The position numbers and the translations under genes were made by a program. From Luteimonas salinisoli (GTDB taxonomy: Bacteria; Pseudomonadota; Gammaproteobacteria; Xanthomonadales; Xanthomonadaceae), in the NCBI RefSeq assembly GCF_013425525.1, contig NZ_JACCKA010000005.1, positions 1 through 39,618 on the forward strand: a stretch of 39,618 bases of DNA, in the 5' to 3' direction. The notes under the pieces are model-generated. The model was not told the DNA's origin and searched no databases. It saw only the letters and a program-made list of their open reading frames with translations. Of this stretch, positions 15,226 through 23,679 are shown piece after piece (position 1 is the first letter of the stretch; every line of letters starts with the position of its first letter).

Positions 15226-17316
15226 TCAGTGCGCAGGGGCGCCGGCGGCGTCTCCGAGGCGACGGTCGAGCCAGCCCAACACGCGCTCGAGCACGTCGCG
15301 CTGGTACTCTCGCTCGCGGAACCAGTGCGGTTCGCGCGGGTAGCGCACCATTTCCACCGGGGTGCCGTTGAAGCGCAGCGCGCCGTACAGCATCTCGCCC
15401 TGCGACAGCGGCACCCGCGCGTCCTCCTCGCCGTGCAGGATCAACATCGGCACGCGGACGCGACCGGCGTGGCGGATCGGCGAATGGGCGTCGTAGACGG
15501 TGCGTTCCGCCAGCGGGTCGCCGAAGTAGCCGGGCAGGTAGTCCGGGGTGTCGGTGCTCAGCGCCATCGCGCCGATGTCGGTCACGCCGGCGCCGACGAT
15601 CGCGGTGCGGAAGCGGTCGCTGTGCGCCACCGCCCAGGCGGAGAGATAACCGCCGTAGCTCCAGCCGCCGATCGCCACCCGCTCCGGGTCGGCGATGCCC
15701 TCGCCGATGACCAGGTCGAGTCCGTCGAGCACGTCCTGGAAGTCGCCGCCGCCCCAGTCGGCGCGCGCCAGCCGCGCGAACTCCGGCCCCTGCCCCTCCG
15801 AGCCGCGCGGGTTGGGCAGCAGCACCGCATAGCCGTGCGCAGCCAGCAGCTGCGCCCACTCGTGCCAGGAGCCGAGCCAGCCGGACCACCACGCCCACGC
15901 GGGACCGCCGTGGATCTGCACCAGCGTCGGCAGCGGCCCGTCGCCGGGGCGCCAGGCCGGCGGCAGGACCAGCACGCCGTGGATCTCGCGGCCGTCGCGG
16001 GAGCTGCGCCAGGAGAGTTCGCGCAACCGCCCGCGCGCCCAGCCGGCGACCTGCGGGTTGTGGTCGCTCAGCGCGCGGCGGGTGGCGCCGTCCAGCAGCC
16101 AGACATCGCCGGGGCGCGCATCGCCCATGCCGACGAAGGCGATGCGGCCGTCGCGGGCGAGGTCGAACTCCGGCGCGGACGCCTGCACGTCGGCGATCTC
16201 GTCCCACTCGCCGCTGGCGGCATCCACACGCAGGAAGCGCGCGCGGACCCCGCGCAGGCCCTGGGCCACCAGGGCGGCGTCGCCGTCCCAGCGCGCACCC
16301 CACAGGGTGCCGGGCCAATCGGCGGCGAGTTCGACGCGGCGATCGCTGTCGAGATCGTGGACCACCGGCTGCGCGGTCATGCCGTACCGGCCGAGCACCC
16401 CGTAGAGCAGCCGCCGGCCGTCCGGCGACCACTGCGGCGGCGCCGCGGACGCACGTCCGTGCAGGGTGCGCAGGTGGCGGCCGTCGCCGGCATCGACCAG
16501 GACGATGCGCGAGCGATACCAGTAGTCGTTGAGGCCGGTCTCGTCCGAGACGCGCAGCGCCAGGCGGCGCCCGTCCGGCGACCAGGCGACCTCGTGCACC
16601 TGCAGGCCGGGAGCGGTCAGCGCGCGCGGCGGGCCGCCGGCGAGCTCCTGCAGCCACAGGCGCGCGTAGCGCCCGGCGCGGTGCACTTCCACCGGATCGT
16701 CCCCGCTTTCGCGTCGCCGCCGCTCGGCGGCGGTTTCCGGCTCGGTCGCCAGGTACGCCAGCCTGCGGCCATCGGGCGACCAGGCGAATCCGGTCACTCC
16801 GCCGGGCGCCGCGGTCAGGCGGGTCGCGGCCTCGCCGTCCGCGTCCACGCGCCAGACCTGCGCCGCCGGTGGCGCATCGTCCCCGGCCTGCGCCGTCGCG
16901 GTATGGGCCCGGTCGGAGAGGAACGCCAGCGCATCCCCGCGCGGCGACCAGGACGGGCCATGGTCGCTGGCGTCGTCGGGCGCCGGCAGTTCGCGCGGGG
17001 CCGCGCCATCCTCGAGGGTGCTGCGCCAGATCCGCCGACGCGGCGGCCGGCCCTCGGGTTGCGGCGTGATCACCACCCAGGCCAGGCGTTCGCCTGCCGG
17101 GCCGAAACGCGGGTCGGTCACCTGGCGCAGGTCGACCAGGTCGGCGGCGTCGAAATCCGCGGCGCCCGCCGCGCCGCAGGCGAGCAGCAGCGGCAGCATC
17201 CACCGCGCCAGCAGCCACCCCCGCGTTCCGCGGAGCAGCGGACCGGCCGCCCGCCGGGCGGGCTCAGCGCGCATCGCCAGGCGGCACGCCTGCGCGCGCT
17301 GCATCGCTGGAGCCAT
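15226..17316 (-). CDS. S9 prolyl-oligopeptidase-family peptidase, exported
   Basis: About 696 aa. The N-terminal half is a beta-propeller of WD40-like/PD40 blades (repeats of the type AWSPDGRRLAYL, AWSPDGRRLALRV, QWSPDGRRLLYG). The C-terminal alpha/beta-hydrolase domain has oxyanion HGGPAW, nucleophile GGWSYGGYLS (Ser553), Asp in HGEEDARVPL and His in EPHW. This is the DPP-IV/acylaminoacyl-peptidase type, which cleaves short peptides. A hydrophobic stretch WMLPLLLACGAAGAAD near residue 40 is a signal sequence with a possible LLAC lipobox. The start is uncertain: ATG at 17316 has GGGGGAGG just upstream but overlaps the preceding gene by 53 bp, and ATG at 17274 or 17199 is possible. It is the last gene of the TonB receptor-amidase operon. 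Confidence 0.88.
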   Translation of the reverse strand: MAPAMQRAQACRLAMRAEPARRAAGPLLRGTRGWLLARWMLPLLLACGAAGAADFDAADLVDLRQVTDPRFGPAGERLAWVVITPQPEGRPPRRRIWRSTLEDGAAPRELPAPDDASDHGPSWSPRGDALAFLSDRAHTATAQAGDDAPPAAQVWRVDADGEAATRLTAAPGGVTGFAWSPDGRRLAYLATEPETAAERRRRESGDDPVEVHRAGRYARLWLQELAGGPPRALTAPGLQVHEVAWSPDGRRLALRVSDETGLNDYWYRSRIVLVDAGDGRHLRTLHGRASAAPPQWSPDGRRLLYGVLGRYGMTAQPVVHDLDSDRRVELAADWPGTLWGARWDGDAALVAQGLRGVRARFLRVDAASGEWDEIADVQASAPEFDLARDGRIAFVGMGDARPGDVWLLDGATRRALSDHNPQVAGWARGRLRELSWRSSRDGREIHGVLVLPPAWRPGDGPLPTLVQIHGGPAWAWWSGWLGSWHEWAQLLAAHGYAVLLPNPRGSEGQGPEFARLARADWGGGDFQDVLDGLDLVIGEGIADPERVAIGGWSYGGYLSAWAVAHSDRFRTAIVGAGVTDIGAMALSTDTPDYLPGYFGDPLAERTVYDAHSPIRHAGRVRVPMLILHGEEDARVPLSQGEMLYGALRFNGTPVEMVRYPREPHWFREREYQRDVLERVLGWLDRRLGDAAGAPAH

Positions 17317-18292
17317 CCTCATCCTCCCCCGTGAAAAACCGCCTGCGCAGCCAGTCGGCGCTCTCGGCGATCGCGCGCCGCGCCAGCGGCGCGGCCGACA
17401 TCGCCTCGAGGAAGCTGTGCGCCGCGCCAGGATAGCCGTGCAACGTGGCCTCGCCACCCGCGGCCTGCAGGCGCCGGGCCAGCTCCACGCTCTGGCCGTA
17501 CAGCAGGTCGCGTTCGGCCGCCACCAGCAGGGCCGGCGGCAGCCCGTGCAGCGCGGCGCGCAGCGGCGCGGCCAGCGGATCCACCCGCGCCAAGTCGTGC
17601 GGGCCGAGGTAGTCGCGCCAGTAGCCGTCCATCTCCGCGGCGGTCAGCATCGCGCCTTCCGCACCGCGCTCTGCGCGGTCGCCCTCCGGCATCAGCGGGT
17701 CGTAGCCGCCGTAGTTGAGCAGCAGCGCACGCAGGTCGTCGGCAGTGCCGGCATCGCGCTGCCGCAGCGCGGTGGCCAACGCCATGTTGGCGCCCACCGA
17801 ATCGCCGCCCAGGGCGATGCGTGCGCGGTCGACGCCGAGCCCGGCGGCGGCGGCGCGCAACCACGCGAGCGCCTCGCCGATCTGGTCCAGCGCCACCGGG
17901 AACCGGTGCTCCGGGGCCAGCGCGTAGTCGACCCCGAGCACCGCGACGCCGGCGGCCGCGGCGTATTCGCGCATCAGCCGGTCGTGGGTGTCGATGCTGA
18001 ACATGCACCAGCCGCCGCCGTGGAGGTAGAGCAGCACCGGCAGCGGCCCCGCCGGCGCCGCGGGCAGGTACAAGCGCAGGCGGAGCGCACCGACCGCGGA
18101 GGCGAGTTCGACTTCGCGGGTGACGGCGATCGTCGGGCCGCCGGCGCGCCAGGGTGCGCGCACCCGCTCGGCGATCGCGCGCGCGGCGGCGCGATCCACC
18201 GGGCCGGCGCCACGCAGCCGCGCCGACTCGCGCATCACCGCATCGGTGAAGCGGCGCACGTCGCGATCGAGTCCATCCTCGTCCGCGCTCAC
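17264..18292 (-). CDS. HSL-family alpha/beta-hydrolase (carboxylesterase, Abhydrolase_3)
   Basis: A 342-aa esterase of the hormone-sensitive-lipase group. It shows LLYLHGGGWCMFS (oxyanion HGGG at 91-94), the family block VDYALAPEHRFP and the nucleophile elbow GGDSVGANM (Ser165). The Asp in AERDLLYGQS and the His in GAAHSF complete the triad. No signal peptide is seen, so it is cytoplasmic. It begins with GTG at 18292 in a GTGA overlap with the upstream PaiB-like gene, and its end overlaps the S9 peptidase gene. In this operon it may hydrolyse an ester or small amide freed from the imported substrate. The exact substrate is not readable. Confidence 0.9.
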   Translation of the reverse strand: MSADEDGLDRDVRRFTDAVMRESARLRGAGPVDRAAARAIAERVRAPWRAGGPTIAVTREVELASAVGALRLRLYLPAAPAGPLPVLLYLHGGGWCMFSIDTHDRLMREYAAAAGVAVLGVDYALAPEHRFPVALDQIGEALAWLRAAAAGLGVDRARIALGGDSVGANMALATALRQRDAGTADDLRALLLNYGGYDPLMPEGDRAERGAEGAMLTAAEMDGYWRDYLGPHDLARVDPLAAPLRAALHGLPPALLVAAERDLLYGQSVELARRLQAAGGEATLHGYPGAAHSFLEAMSAAPLARRAIAESADWLRRRFFTGEDEDGSSDAARAGVPPGDAR

Positions 18293-18936
18293 GCGGGCTC
18301 GTCCCCACCGCTGCCGCGGGTGTCGAACGCGCGCATCCAGCGCACCAGCGCATCCTCGCCGGTGGCGGCCAGACCCTGCAGGATCTGCCCGAAATCGTGC
18401 GCGGCCTCGTCCTGGCCGAGCTTGAAGCTGGCGCGCACCTCGACGATCTCGCCGCGCAGCGCGGTCACGCCGGTGGCGAGCCGGGCATAGCGCGCGCCCA
18501 TCTCCCCCAGGCGCCAGGCGCCGGCGTGGCCGGCTTCCATCTGCGCCACCAGCGCCTGCAGTTCGGCGTCGATGTCGTCCGGCGCCTCGCTCAGAGCGAT
18601 GCGTAGCGCGAACGCGGCCGCGGCGTAGTTCCAGGTCGGCGCCTGGGTGCGGTCGTCGAGCCAGCGCGGCGAGACGTAGGCGTGCGGGCCGAGCACCAGC
18701 GCATGCGCATGCGGATCCCGGCGCAGCCGCGCCACGTGCGGATTGCGCCGCGCCAGGTGGCCGCGCAGCGCCACCAGCGAGCCGTCTCGACCGCGTTCGG
18801 CACGCAGCGGCAGCGGCGTGAACGCCGCATCGTCGCCGCCGGGCGAAATCAGCCAGGCCAGCGGCTGGGCCGCCAGCAGGTCGGCCAGGTCGCGCTGCGA
18901 GCGCGCGGCGTAGCGCTGGTCGCGGACGTGGCCCAT
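18289..18936 (-). CDS. PaiB/FMN-binding (FMN_bind_2) split-barrel protein
   Basis: A 215-aa protein of the PaiB type (PF04299-like). Typical blocks are the N-terminal RDLADLLAAQPLAWLIS, FTPLPLRAERG, LRGHLARRNPHVARL, VLGPHAYVSPRW and TWNYAAAAF, with a C-terminal SFKLGQDE segment. B. subtilis PaiB was described as a negative regulator of degradative-enzyme genes, and the fold is a flavin reductase-like split barrel that binds FMN or haem. No DNA-binding domain is evident. The ATG at 18936 shares one base with the amidase stop (TGATG), so translation is coupled. Its place inside a catabolic operon suggests either a flavin-dependent step or regulation; neither can be chosen from sequence. Confidence 0.85.
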   Translation of the reverse strand: MGHVRDQRYAARSQRDLADLLAAQPLAWLISPGGDDAAFTPLPLRAERGRDGSLVALRGHLARRNPHVARLRRDPHAHALVLGPHAYVSPRWLDDRTQAPTWNYAAAAFALRIALSEAPDDIDAELQALVAQMEAGHAGAWRLGEMGARYARLATGVTALRGEIVEVRASFKLGQDEAAHDFGQILQGLAATGEDALVRWMRAFDTRGSGGDEPA

Positions 18937-20384
18937 CAGGCCGCTTCCTGCACCGCCAGCGGCCAGCGATCGTGCCACGGCGCGGCCGCCTCGAGTTCGT
19001 AGGCCAGCGCCAGCAGGGACTCCTCGTTTCCGCGGTCGGCGGCGAACTGCACGCCCAGCGGCAGACCCTCGGCGCTGGTGGCCAGCGGCAGCGAGATCGC
19101 CGGGGTACCGGCCAGGTTCTGCAGCGGGGTGTACGCCATCCAGTCGAACACCGCCTCCAGCAGCGCCTCGAACGGCCGGTCGGGCGCCAGCGTGCCGAGC
19201 AGCGGCGGCGGGGTCCGCACCACCGGGGTCAGCAGCACGTCCCAGTGGCGGTGGAAGCCGGCGAACGTCACCGGCAGCGCGCCCAGCGCGGCGAACGCGC
19301 GCTCGATGGCGTCGGTGCCGCAATGCGCGTGGTGCCAGTACGCCAGCTCCTGCGTCCACGGCTCCAGGGTGCGCGCCGCCTCCGCCGCACCGATGCGCGC
19401 GACGGTACGTTCGACGCTGTCGGCGGCCAGCTGCGACCACAGCGTGCGCAGCGCCTCGGCGACCGCTTCGGTCTGCACCGGCAGGCGCACCGCCTCCACC
19501 GTATGGCCGAGCCGTGCGCACAGCGCGGCGGCGGCGGACAGCGCCTCCGCCACCTCCGGGTGCGGCGCGGCTCCGCGCAGGCTCGTTGCCGCCACGGCGA
19601 TGCGCAGCCGCCGCGGCGATGCTTCCGCCACCGGAGCCGACGGCACCGGCCGACAGACCGAGTACGCCCAGGCGACGTCGCGCACGCTGCGCGCCAGCAG
19701 GCCGTCGCCGACCAGCAGGTCCTCGAGCAGGTGCGGCGCGCGCGCGCGGACCGCGCCGCCGCGCCCGGGCTTGAGGCCGACCACGCCGCAGCACGCGGCG
19801 GGCATCCGGATCGAACCGGCACCGTCGCTGCCGTGCGCCAGCGGCACGATGCCGGCCGCCACCGCGGCCGCGGCGCCGCCGCTGGAACCGCCCGGCGAGT
19901 GCGCCGCCGACCAGGGATTGCGGGTGACCGGGCCGGCCAGCGGTTCGGTCGAGGGCAGCAGGCCGAACTCCGGCATCGCGCTCTTGCCGATCGCCACCAG
20001 CCCCTGCGCGCCGAGCCGGCGCGCGAACTCCGGCGCGCGGGCCGCGGGCGCGTCGCCGGTGCTGCGCGAGCCGCCGCGGGTCGGCATGCCGGACATGTCC
20101 AGCGAGTCCTTGGCCAGCCACGGCACCCCGGCGAACGGTGCGCCGGCCGCCAGCGACGCGGCGGCGGCACGCGCGGCGTCGAAAGCGCGGTGGCTGAGCG
20201 CCCCCAGCGCCGGGTCGAGCCGCTGCGCGCGCAGGATCGCCGCTTCCACCAGTTCCGCCGGCGACAGGTCCCCGGCACGGACCTGCGCGGCCTGCGCATG
20301 GGCATCCAGCCGGCCCAGCGCCATCGCCTGCGCGAACGGCATGCCGTGCGACGGCTCCGGCGCCGCGGCGGGAGATGCCGCCAT
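18936..20384 (-). CDS. Amidase-signature-family amidase
   Basis: A 482-aa amidase-signature enzyme that hydrolyses carboxamides. The Ser-cisSer-Lys triad is visible: Lys92 in PWLAKDSLDM, cis-Ser in HSPGGSSGGAAAAVAAG (about 167-168) and the nucleophile Ser191 in GSDGAGSIRMPAACCG. No signal peptide is present, so it is cytoplasmic. It is not GatA, because gatB and gatC are absent and the C-terminal region differs. The ATG at 20384 lies 2 bp after the TonB receptor stop, and the next start overlaps its own stop, so it is firmly within one transcript. A role in opening an imported amide or in amino-acid amide use fits, with the exact substrate unknown. Confidence 0.9.
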   Translation of the reverse strand: MAASPAAAPEPSHGMPFAQAMALGRLDAHAQAAQVRAGDLSPAELVEAAILRAQRLDPALGALSHRAFDAARAAAASLAAGAPFAGVPWLAKDSLDMSGMPTRGGSRSTGDAPAARAPEFARRLGAQGLVAIGKSAMPEFGLLPSTEPLAGPVTRNPWSAAHSPGGSSGGAAAAVAAGIVPLAHGSDGAGSIRMPAACCGVVGLKPGRGGAVRARAPHLLEDLLVGDGLLARSVRDVAWAYSVCRPVPSAPVAEASPRRLRIAVAATSLRGAAPHPEVAEALSAAAALCARLGHTVEAVRLPVQTEAVAEALRTLWSQLAADSVERTVARIGAAEAARTLEPWTQELAYWHHAHCGTDAIERAFAALGALPVTFAGFHRHWDVLLTPVVRTPPPLLGTLAPDRPFEALLEAVFDWMAYTPLQNLAGTPAISLPLATSAEGLPLGVQFAADRGNEESLLALAYELEAAAPWHDRWPLAVQEAA

Positions 20385-20386
20385 GC

Positions 20387-22636
20387 TCAGAACCGCCAGT
20401 GCGCGGTGACGCCGAACGTGCGCGGGCGGACGATGCCCTGGCCCAGACCATTGGCCTCGGGCACGGTGCGGGTCACGCCGCGCTCGTCGAACAGGTTGCT
20501 GCCGAACAGGGTGACGTCGGTGTTGCCGAAACTCAGGCGCAGGCGCAGGTCGACCAGGTGGTAGTCGCCCTGCTCGTTCGGCGCCACGCCGGGCACCGCG
20601 GAGTTGAGATCGCTGATGCCCTCGGACAGGTACTGGTGGGCGAGCATCAGGGTCGGGTACCAGCCGCCATCGAAGCGCCAGGTCGCGGTATTGCTCACCG
20701 ACCAGTCGGCCGAGCCCGGCAGTCGCGATCCCTCCGGGGCGGTGCCGTACCAGAGGATGAACAGGTCCTCCTCCAGCCGCGCCTGCTGCCAGGTCACCGC
20801 GCTGTGCAGGTCGAACGCCGCGTTGGGCCGCCACGCCGCCGCGACCTCGATGCCGCGACTGCTGGCCTCGCCGCCGTTGGCGGCGTAGTTGAAGTTGTCG
20901 GGAGTCTGCAGCCGCAGCTGGATGTCGCTCCAGTCCACGTAGAAGGCGGTGGCGTCGAGCAGCAGGCGGTTGTCGAGCCAGGCGGTGCGCACGCCGAGCT
21001 CGTAGTTGGTGAGCTCGTCGCTGCCGGAGCCATCGGGGATCGGGTATTCGCTCAGGCCCGGGGTATTGGGCGTGCCGAAGCGGAAGCCCTCGGAAACCAG
21101 CCCATAGACCATCAGGTCCTCGCGCGGGGTCCAGGTGAGCGCCGCCTTGGGGTTGAAGCCGCTCTCCTCGGTGCGCGAGGTCGACACGCGCGGTGCTCCG
21201 GGATAGGTCCCGAAGCCGACCTCGGTGGAGGTCTCCTCGACCTCGGTGCGGAACGCACGGCCGCCCAGGGTGAGTTTCCAGCTGGAATTGAAGTGCACAG
21301 AGGCCTCGCCGAACACCGCCCGCTCGCGGCCGTCGAGATCGGTGTAGAAGGCGTTGAAGACCTCGCCGTCCGGTGCGATCACCGCGCCGCTGCCCGGCCC
21401 GTACAGCGGCGAGCGGTCGAACGCGCCGGCCGCGCCGGCCGCGCCGAGCTGTTCGTACAGGGCCTTCTCGGTGTCGAACAGCATCGCCCCGACCAGCCAT
21501 TCGAAACGCTGGCCGGAGGGCGAGGCCAGGCGCAGCTCGATACTGCGCCCCTCGCTGTCGCCGCCGGAATTGATGTAGAGCGGCTCGGTCAGGTCGAGAT
21601 CGAGGTCGGCGTTATAGAACGGCCGGTACGGGGTGAAGTCGAAGCGCCAGTCCTGCGATTTGTCCTGCCAGGCGGCCAGCGCGGTGAATCCGGCCCAGCC
21701 GAAGTCGTGGTCCAGGCGCAGGCTGTGCACGGTGATGTCCGTGTCGGTGTATTCCGGAATCGCGGTGTCGCGGACCAGGTCGCCGAGCTCGGGCATCCGG
21801 TAGGCGTTGTCGTCCGAGTCGATCTGCTGGAACAGGCTGAGCCAGGACAGCGTGGTGGCCTCGCCCGGCGTGAGCACCGCCGAGAGCCGGCCGCCGCCGA
21901 TGCTGGCGTCGTTGGCGCCATCGACCCCGGTGCCGACGTTGTCGATGTAGCCGGGGTCCTCGCGGTAGTTCACCACTGCGCGCACGGCGAACACGTCCTC
22001 GGCCAGCGGCAGGTTGACCATCGCCTTGCCGCTGACGCCGACGTCGGCGTTGCGGGTCTTGCTGACGGTGCTTTCCAGCGCCGCGTCGAAACCACCGGCG
22101 TCGGCGGTGTTGGCGATGTAGTTGACCGCGCCGCCCATCGAGGCCGAGCCGAACAGCGTGCCCTGCGGCCCGCGCAGCACCTCGACGCGGTTGAGGTCGA
22201 AGGTGTCGATGTCGGGCACGGCGATGGTCCAGCCCGGCTCGGTCAGCGGCACGTCGTTGAGAAAGTAGCCGGTGGTGGTCTGGCCCTGCACGTTGCCGGC
22301 ACTGGTGGCGATGCCGCGCACCACCACGTGCGAGACGCCCGGCTGGTAGCTGTTGAACACCACGCCCGGGGTGCGCTGCACGTAGTCGGCCAGGCCCTGG
22401 GCGCCGCTGTCGCGCAGCTGCTGGCCGGTCACCGCGGAGACCGCGCCGGAGACTTCGCGCACCGATTCCTCGCGCTTGCCGGCGGTGACGACGATGCGGT
22501 CGAGGGTCACCGCGTCGCCGGCCTCCGCGGCCGGGGCCGGGGCCGGCGTGGACTGCGCCATGGCCGGCGCGGCGGCCAGCAGGCCCAGCCAGCAGCACAC
22601 GGCCAGGCTGAGCGGATGGACGGCAGGTGTCTTCAT
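20387..22636 (-). CDS. TonB-dependent outer-membrane receptor (Lrp-linked peptide/amide locus)
   Basis: A 749-aa receptor beginning with a Sec signal (AVCCWLGLLAAAPAMAQ) and an Ala/Pro linker. The plug contains LDRIVVTAGKREESVREV, LADYVQRTPGVVF, HVVVRGIATSAGN and NRVEVLRGPQGTLFGSASM with the conserved GGAVNYI. The barrel ends FGVTAHWRF with a terminal Phe. The start ATG at 22636 follows AGGGGGA. It heads an operon with amidase, PaiB-like, esterase and S9 peptidase genes and is divergent from an Lrp/AsnC gene. Import of a peptide-, amide- or siderophore-like ligand is suggested by the partners. The plug style (VLRGPQGTLFG) is the common iron-complex/pesticin type, so a siderophore cannot be excluded. 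Confidence 0.92.
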   Translation of the reverse strand: MKTPAVHPLSLAVCCWLGLLAAAPAMAQSTPAPAPAAEAGDAVTLDRIVVTAGKREESVREVSGAVSAVTGQQLRDSGAQGLADYVQRTPGVVFNSYQPGVSHVVVRGIATSAGNVQGQTTTGYFLNDVPLTEPGWTIAVPDIDTFDLNRVEVLRGPQGTLFGSASMGGAVNYIANTADAGGFDAALESTVSKTRNADVGVSGKAMVNLPLAEDVFAVRAVVNYREDPGYIDNVGTGVDGANDASIGGGRLSAVLTPGEATTLSWLSLFQQIDSDDNAYRMPELGDLVRDTAIPEYTDTDITVHSLRLDHDFGWAGFTALAAWQDKSQDWRFDFTPYRPFYNADLDLDLTEPLYINSGGDSEGRSIELRLASPSGQRFEWLVGAMLFDTEKALYEQLGAAGAAGAFDRSPLYGPGSGAVIAPDGEVFNAFYTDLDGRERAVFGEASVHFNSSWKLTLGGRAFRTEVEETSTEVGFGTYPGAPRVSTSRTEESGFNPKAALTWTPREDLMVYGLVSEGFRFGTPNTPGLSEYPIPDGSGSDELTNYELGVRTAWLDNRLLLDATAFYVDWSDIQLRLQTPDNFNYAANGGEASSRGIEVAAAWRPNAAFDLHSAVTWQQARLEEDLFILWYGTAPEGSRLPGSADWSVSNTATWRFDGGWYPTLMLAHQYLSEGISDLNSAVPGVAPNEQGDYHLVDLRLRLSFGNTDVTLFGSNLFDERGVTRTVPEANGLGQGIVRPRTFGVTAHWRF

Positions 22637-22824
22637 GGTTCGGTTCCCCCTTGTTGCGGCAGGCGGCGCTGCGGAGCTGGAAGGGTCTGCGCCGGATCGC
22701 CGATGCAGGCACGTGGCGTTTTCATCAGAGATGACCGGCGCCACCCTGTCCACCGCCGCACCTGCCCGCCCACCCTGCGGCAAGTCGTTGACGGGAGGCG
22801 ATTTTTCGTCGGACGGGCGGCGCG

Positions 22825-22889
22825 ATCCTGCGCCCTTGCAGGGCGAATAACGCAGGATGTCCGGTGCGCAGGGCGCAATTCCACAGGAT
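22825..22889. promoter_or_regulatory. Repeat sites in the TonB receptor-Lrp intergenic region (candidate Lrp operators)
   Basis: Within the 328-bp divergent gap (22637-22964) two direct repeats of the form GCAGGGCG-N7/8-CAGGAT lie at 22838-22858 and 22868-22889, spaced 30 bp start to start, close to three helical turns. An inverted pair ATCCTGCG (22825-22832) and CGCAGGAT (22851-22858) overlaps the first. Lrp/AsnC proteins bind several phased sites, so this is a good candidate operator. I found no convincing -35/-10 pair and nothing else in the rest of the gap. Confidence 0.5.
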
Positions 22890-22964
22890 CTGCGGCGCCG
22901 CTGCGGGAGCCGCGCCGGCCGCCAGGGCCTAGACTCTCGGGACCGCGTCCCGCCCCGGATCCCG

Positions 22965-23453
22965 ATGCCGCCCCGCAGTCTCGACCGCACCGACCTGAAG
23001 ATCCTCAACGTGTTGCAGCAGGACGCGCGCATCACCAACCAGGCGCTCGCCGACAAGGTGGCGCTGTCGCCCAGCGCCTGCCTGAGCCGGGTGCGCGCCC
23101 TGGAGGCGGGGGGCCTGATCAACGGCTATCGCGCGCACGTGGCGGTGGACCGGATCCGCTCGGCCACCATCGTGCTGGCCCAGGTGTCCTTCAAGGACCA
23201 CGCGCTCGACGGCTTCAGCGCGTTCGACCGGCGCATCCTCGCCATGCCCGAGGTGGTGGAGGCCTCGCGGGTGAGCGGCGCCTACGACTACATGCTGCGG
23301 GTGATCGTCAACGACGTGCACGAATGGAAGGACATCGCGCGGATCCTGCTGGGCGGCGACTACGGCGTGGAGAAGATCGTCTCGCACTTCCTGATGGACG
23401 AGGTCAAGCCGTTCAGCGGCTACCCGCTGGCGCCCAAGCCGACCCGCGCCTGA
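22965..23453 (+). CDS. Lrp/AsnC-family transcriptional regulator
   Basis: A 162-aa feast/famine regulator. The N-terminal helix-turn-helix contains LDRTDLKILNVLQQDARITN and LADKVALSPSACLSRVRALE, the recognition helix of Lrp proteins. The C-terminal RAM/ligand domain contains SATIVLAQVSFKDHALDGF, VVEASRVSGAYDYMLRVIVN and a terminal SHFLMDEVKPFSGYPL. Such proteins form octamers or hexadecamers and respond to amino acids. I place the start at the ATG at 22965, which gives the family-typical N-terminus; an in-frame ATG at 22857 adds an atypical extension. Divergent orientation suggests it controls the TonB receptor operon and that an amino acid released by amidase or peptidase is the signal. That link is inference. 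Confidence 0.9.
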   Translation: MPPRSLDRTDLKILNVLQQDARITNQALADKVALSPSACLSRVRALEAGGLINGYRAHVAVDRIRSATIVLAQVSFKDHALDGFSAFDRRILAMPEVVEASRVSGAYDYMLRVIVNDVHEWKDIARILLGGDYGVEKIVSHFLMDEVKPFSGYPLAPKPTRA

Positions 23454-23492
23454 GGAGGGTCCGCCGCCGCGCTTCCTGCCGGCACGCGAGCG

Positions 23493-23672
23493 CTAGGCGG
23501 GGACCGGCGCATCCGCCTCGATCAGCTGCTCGGCCTTCGGTTCAGCCCGGAAGTCGCCGGGAATCCGCGCCCGCATCGAGCGCGCGTTCTGCCGCGCCTG
23601 CTCGGCGGTGCGCGCGCCGGGCATCGCCACACTGACCGCGGCCGGCGGCGCGGCATCCGCCGCGATCGACGC
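23493..23672 (-). pseudogene. Aldo/keto reductase, C-terminal fragment
   Basis: The minus strand encodes VSVAMPGARTAEQARQNAR followed by RIPGDFRAEP and EQLIEADAPVPA, ending in TAG at 23495-23493. This is the usual C-terminus of aldo/keto reductases (the V-PGA-EQ nucleotide-binding segment followed by an IP-DFWAELK...APVP tail). There is no barrel upstream in this frame. The middle of the same family is found at 24573-24736 on the same strand in the right order, so the two look like remains of one gene with its centre replaced. The left boundary is approximate. Confidence 0.7.
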
Positions 23673-23679
23673 CGAACCG

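Noticed and set aside
18936..20384. GatA subunit of Glu-tRNA(Gln) amidotransferase
   Set aside because: No gatB or gatC gene nearby, and the gene is embedded in a catabolic-type operon.
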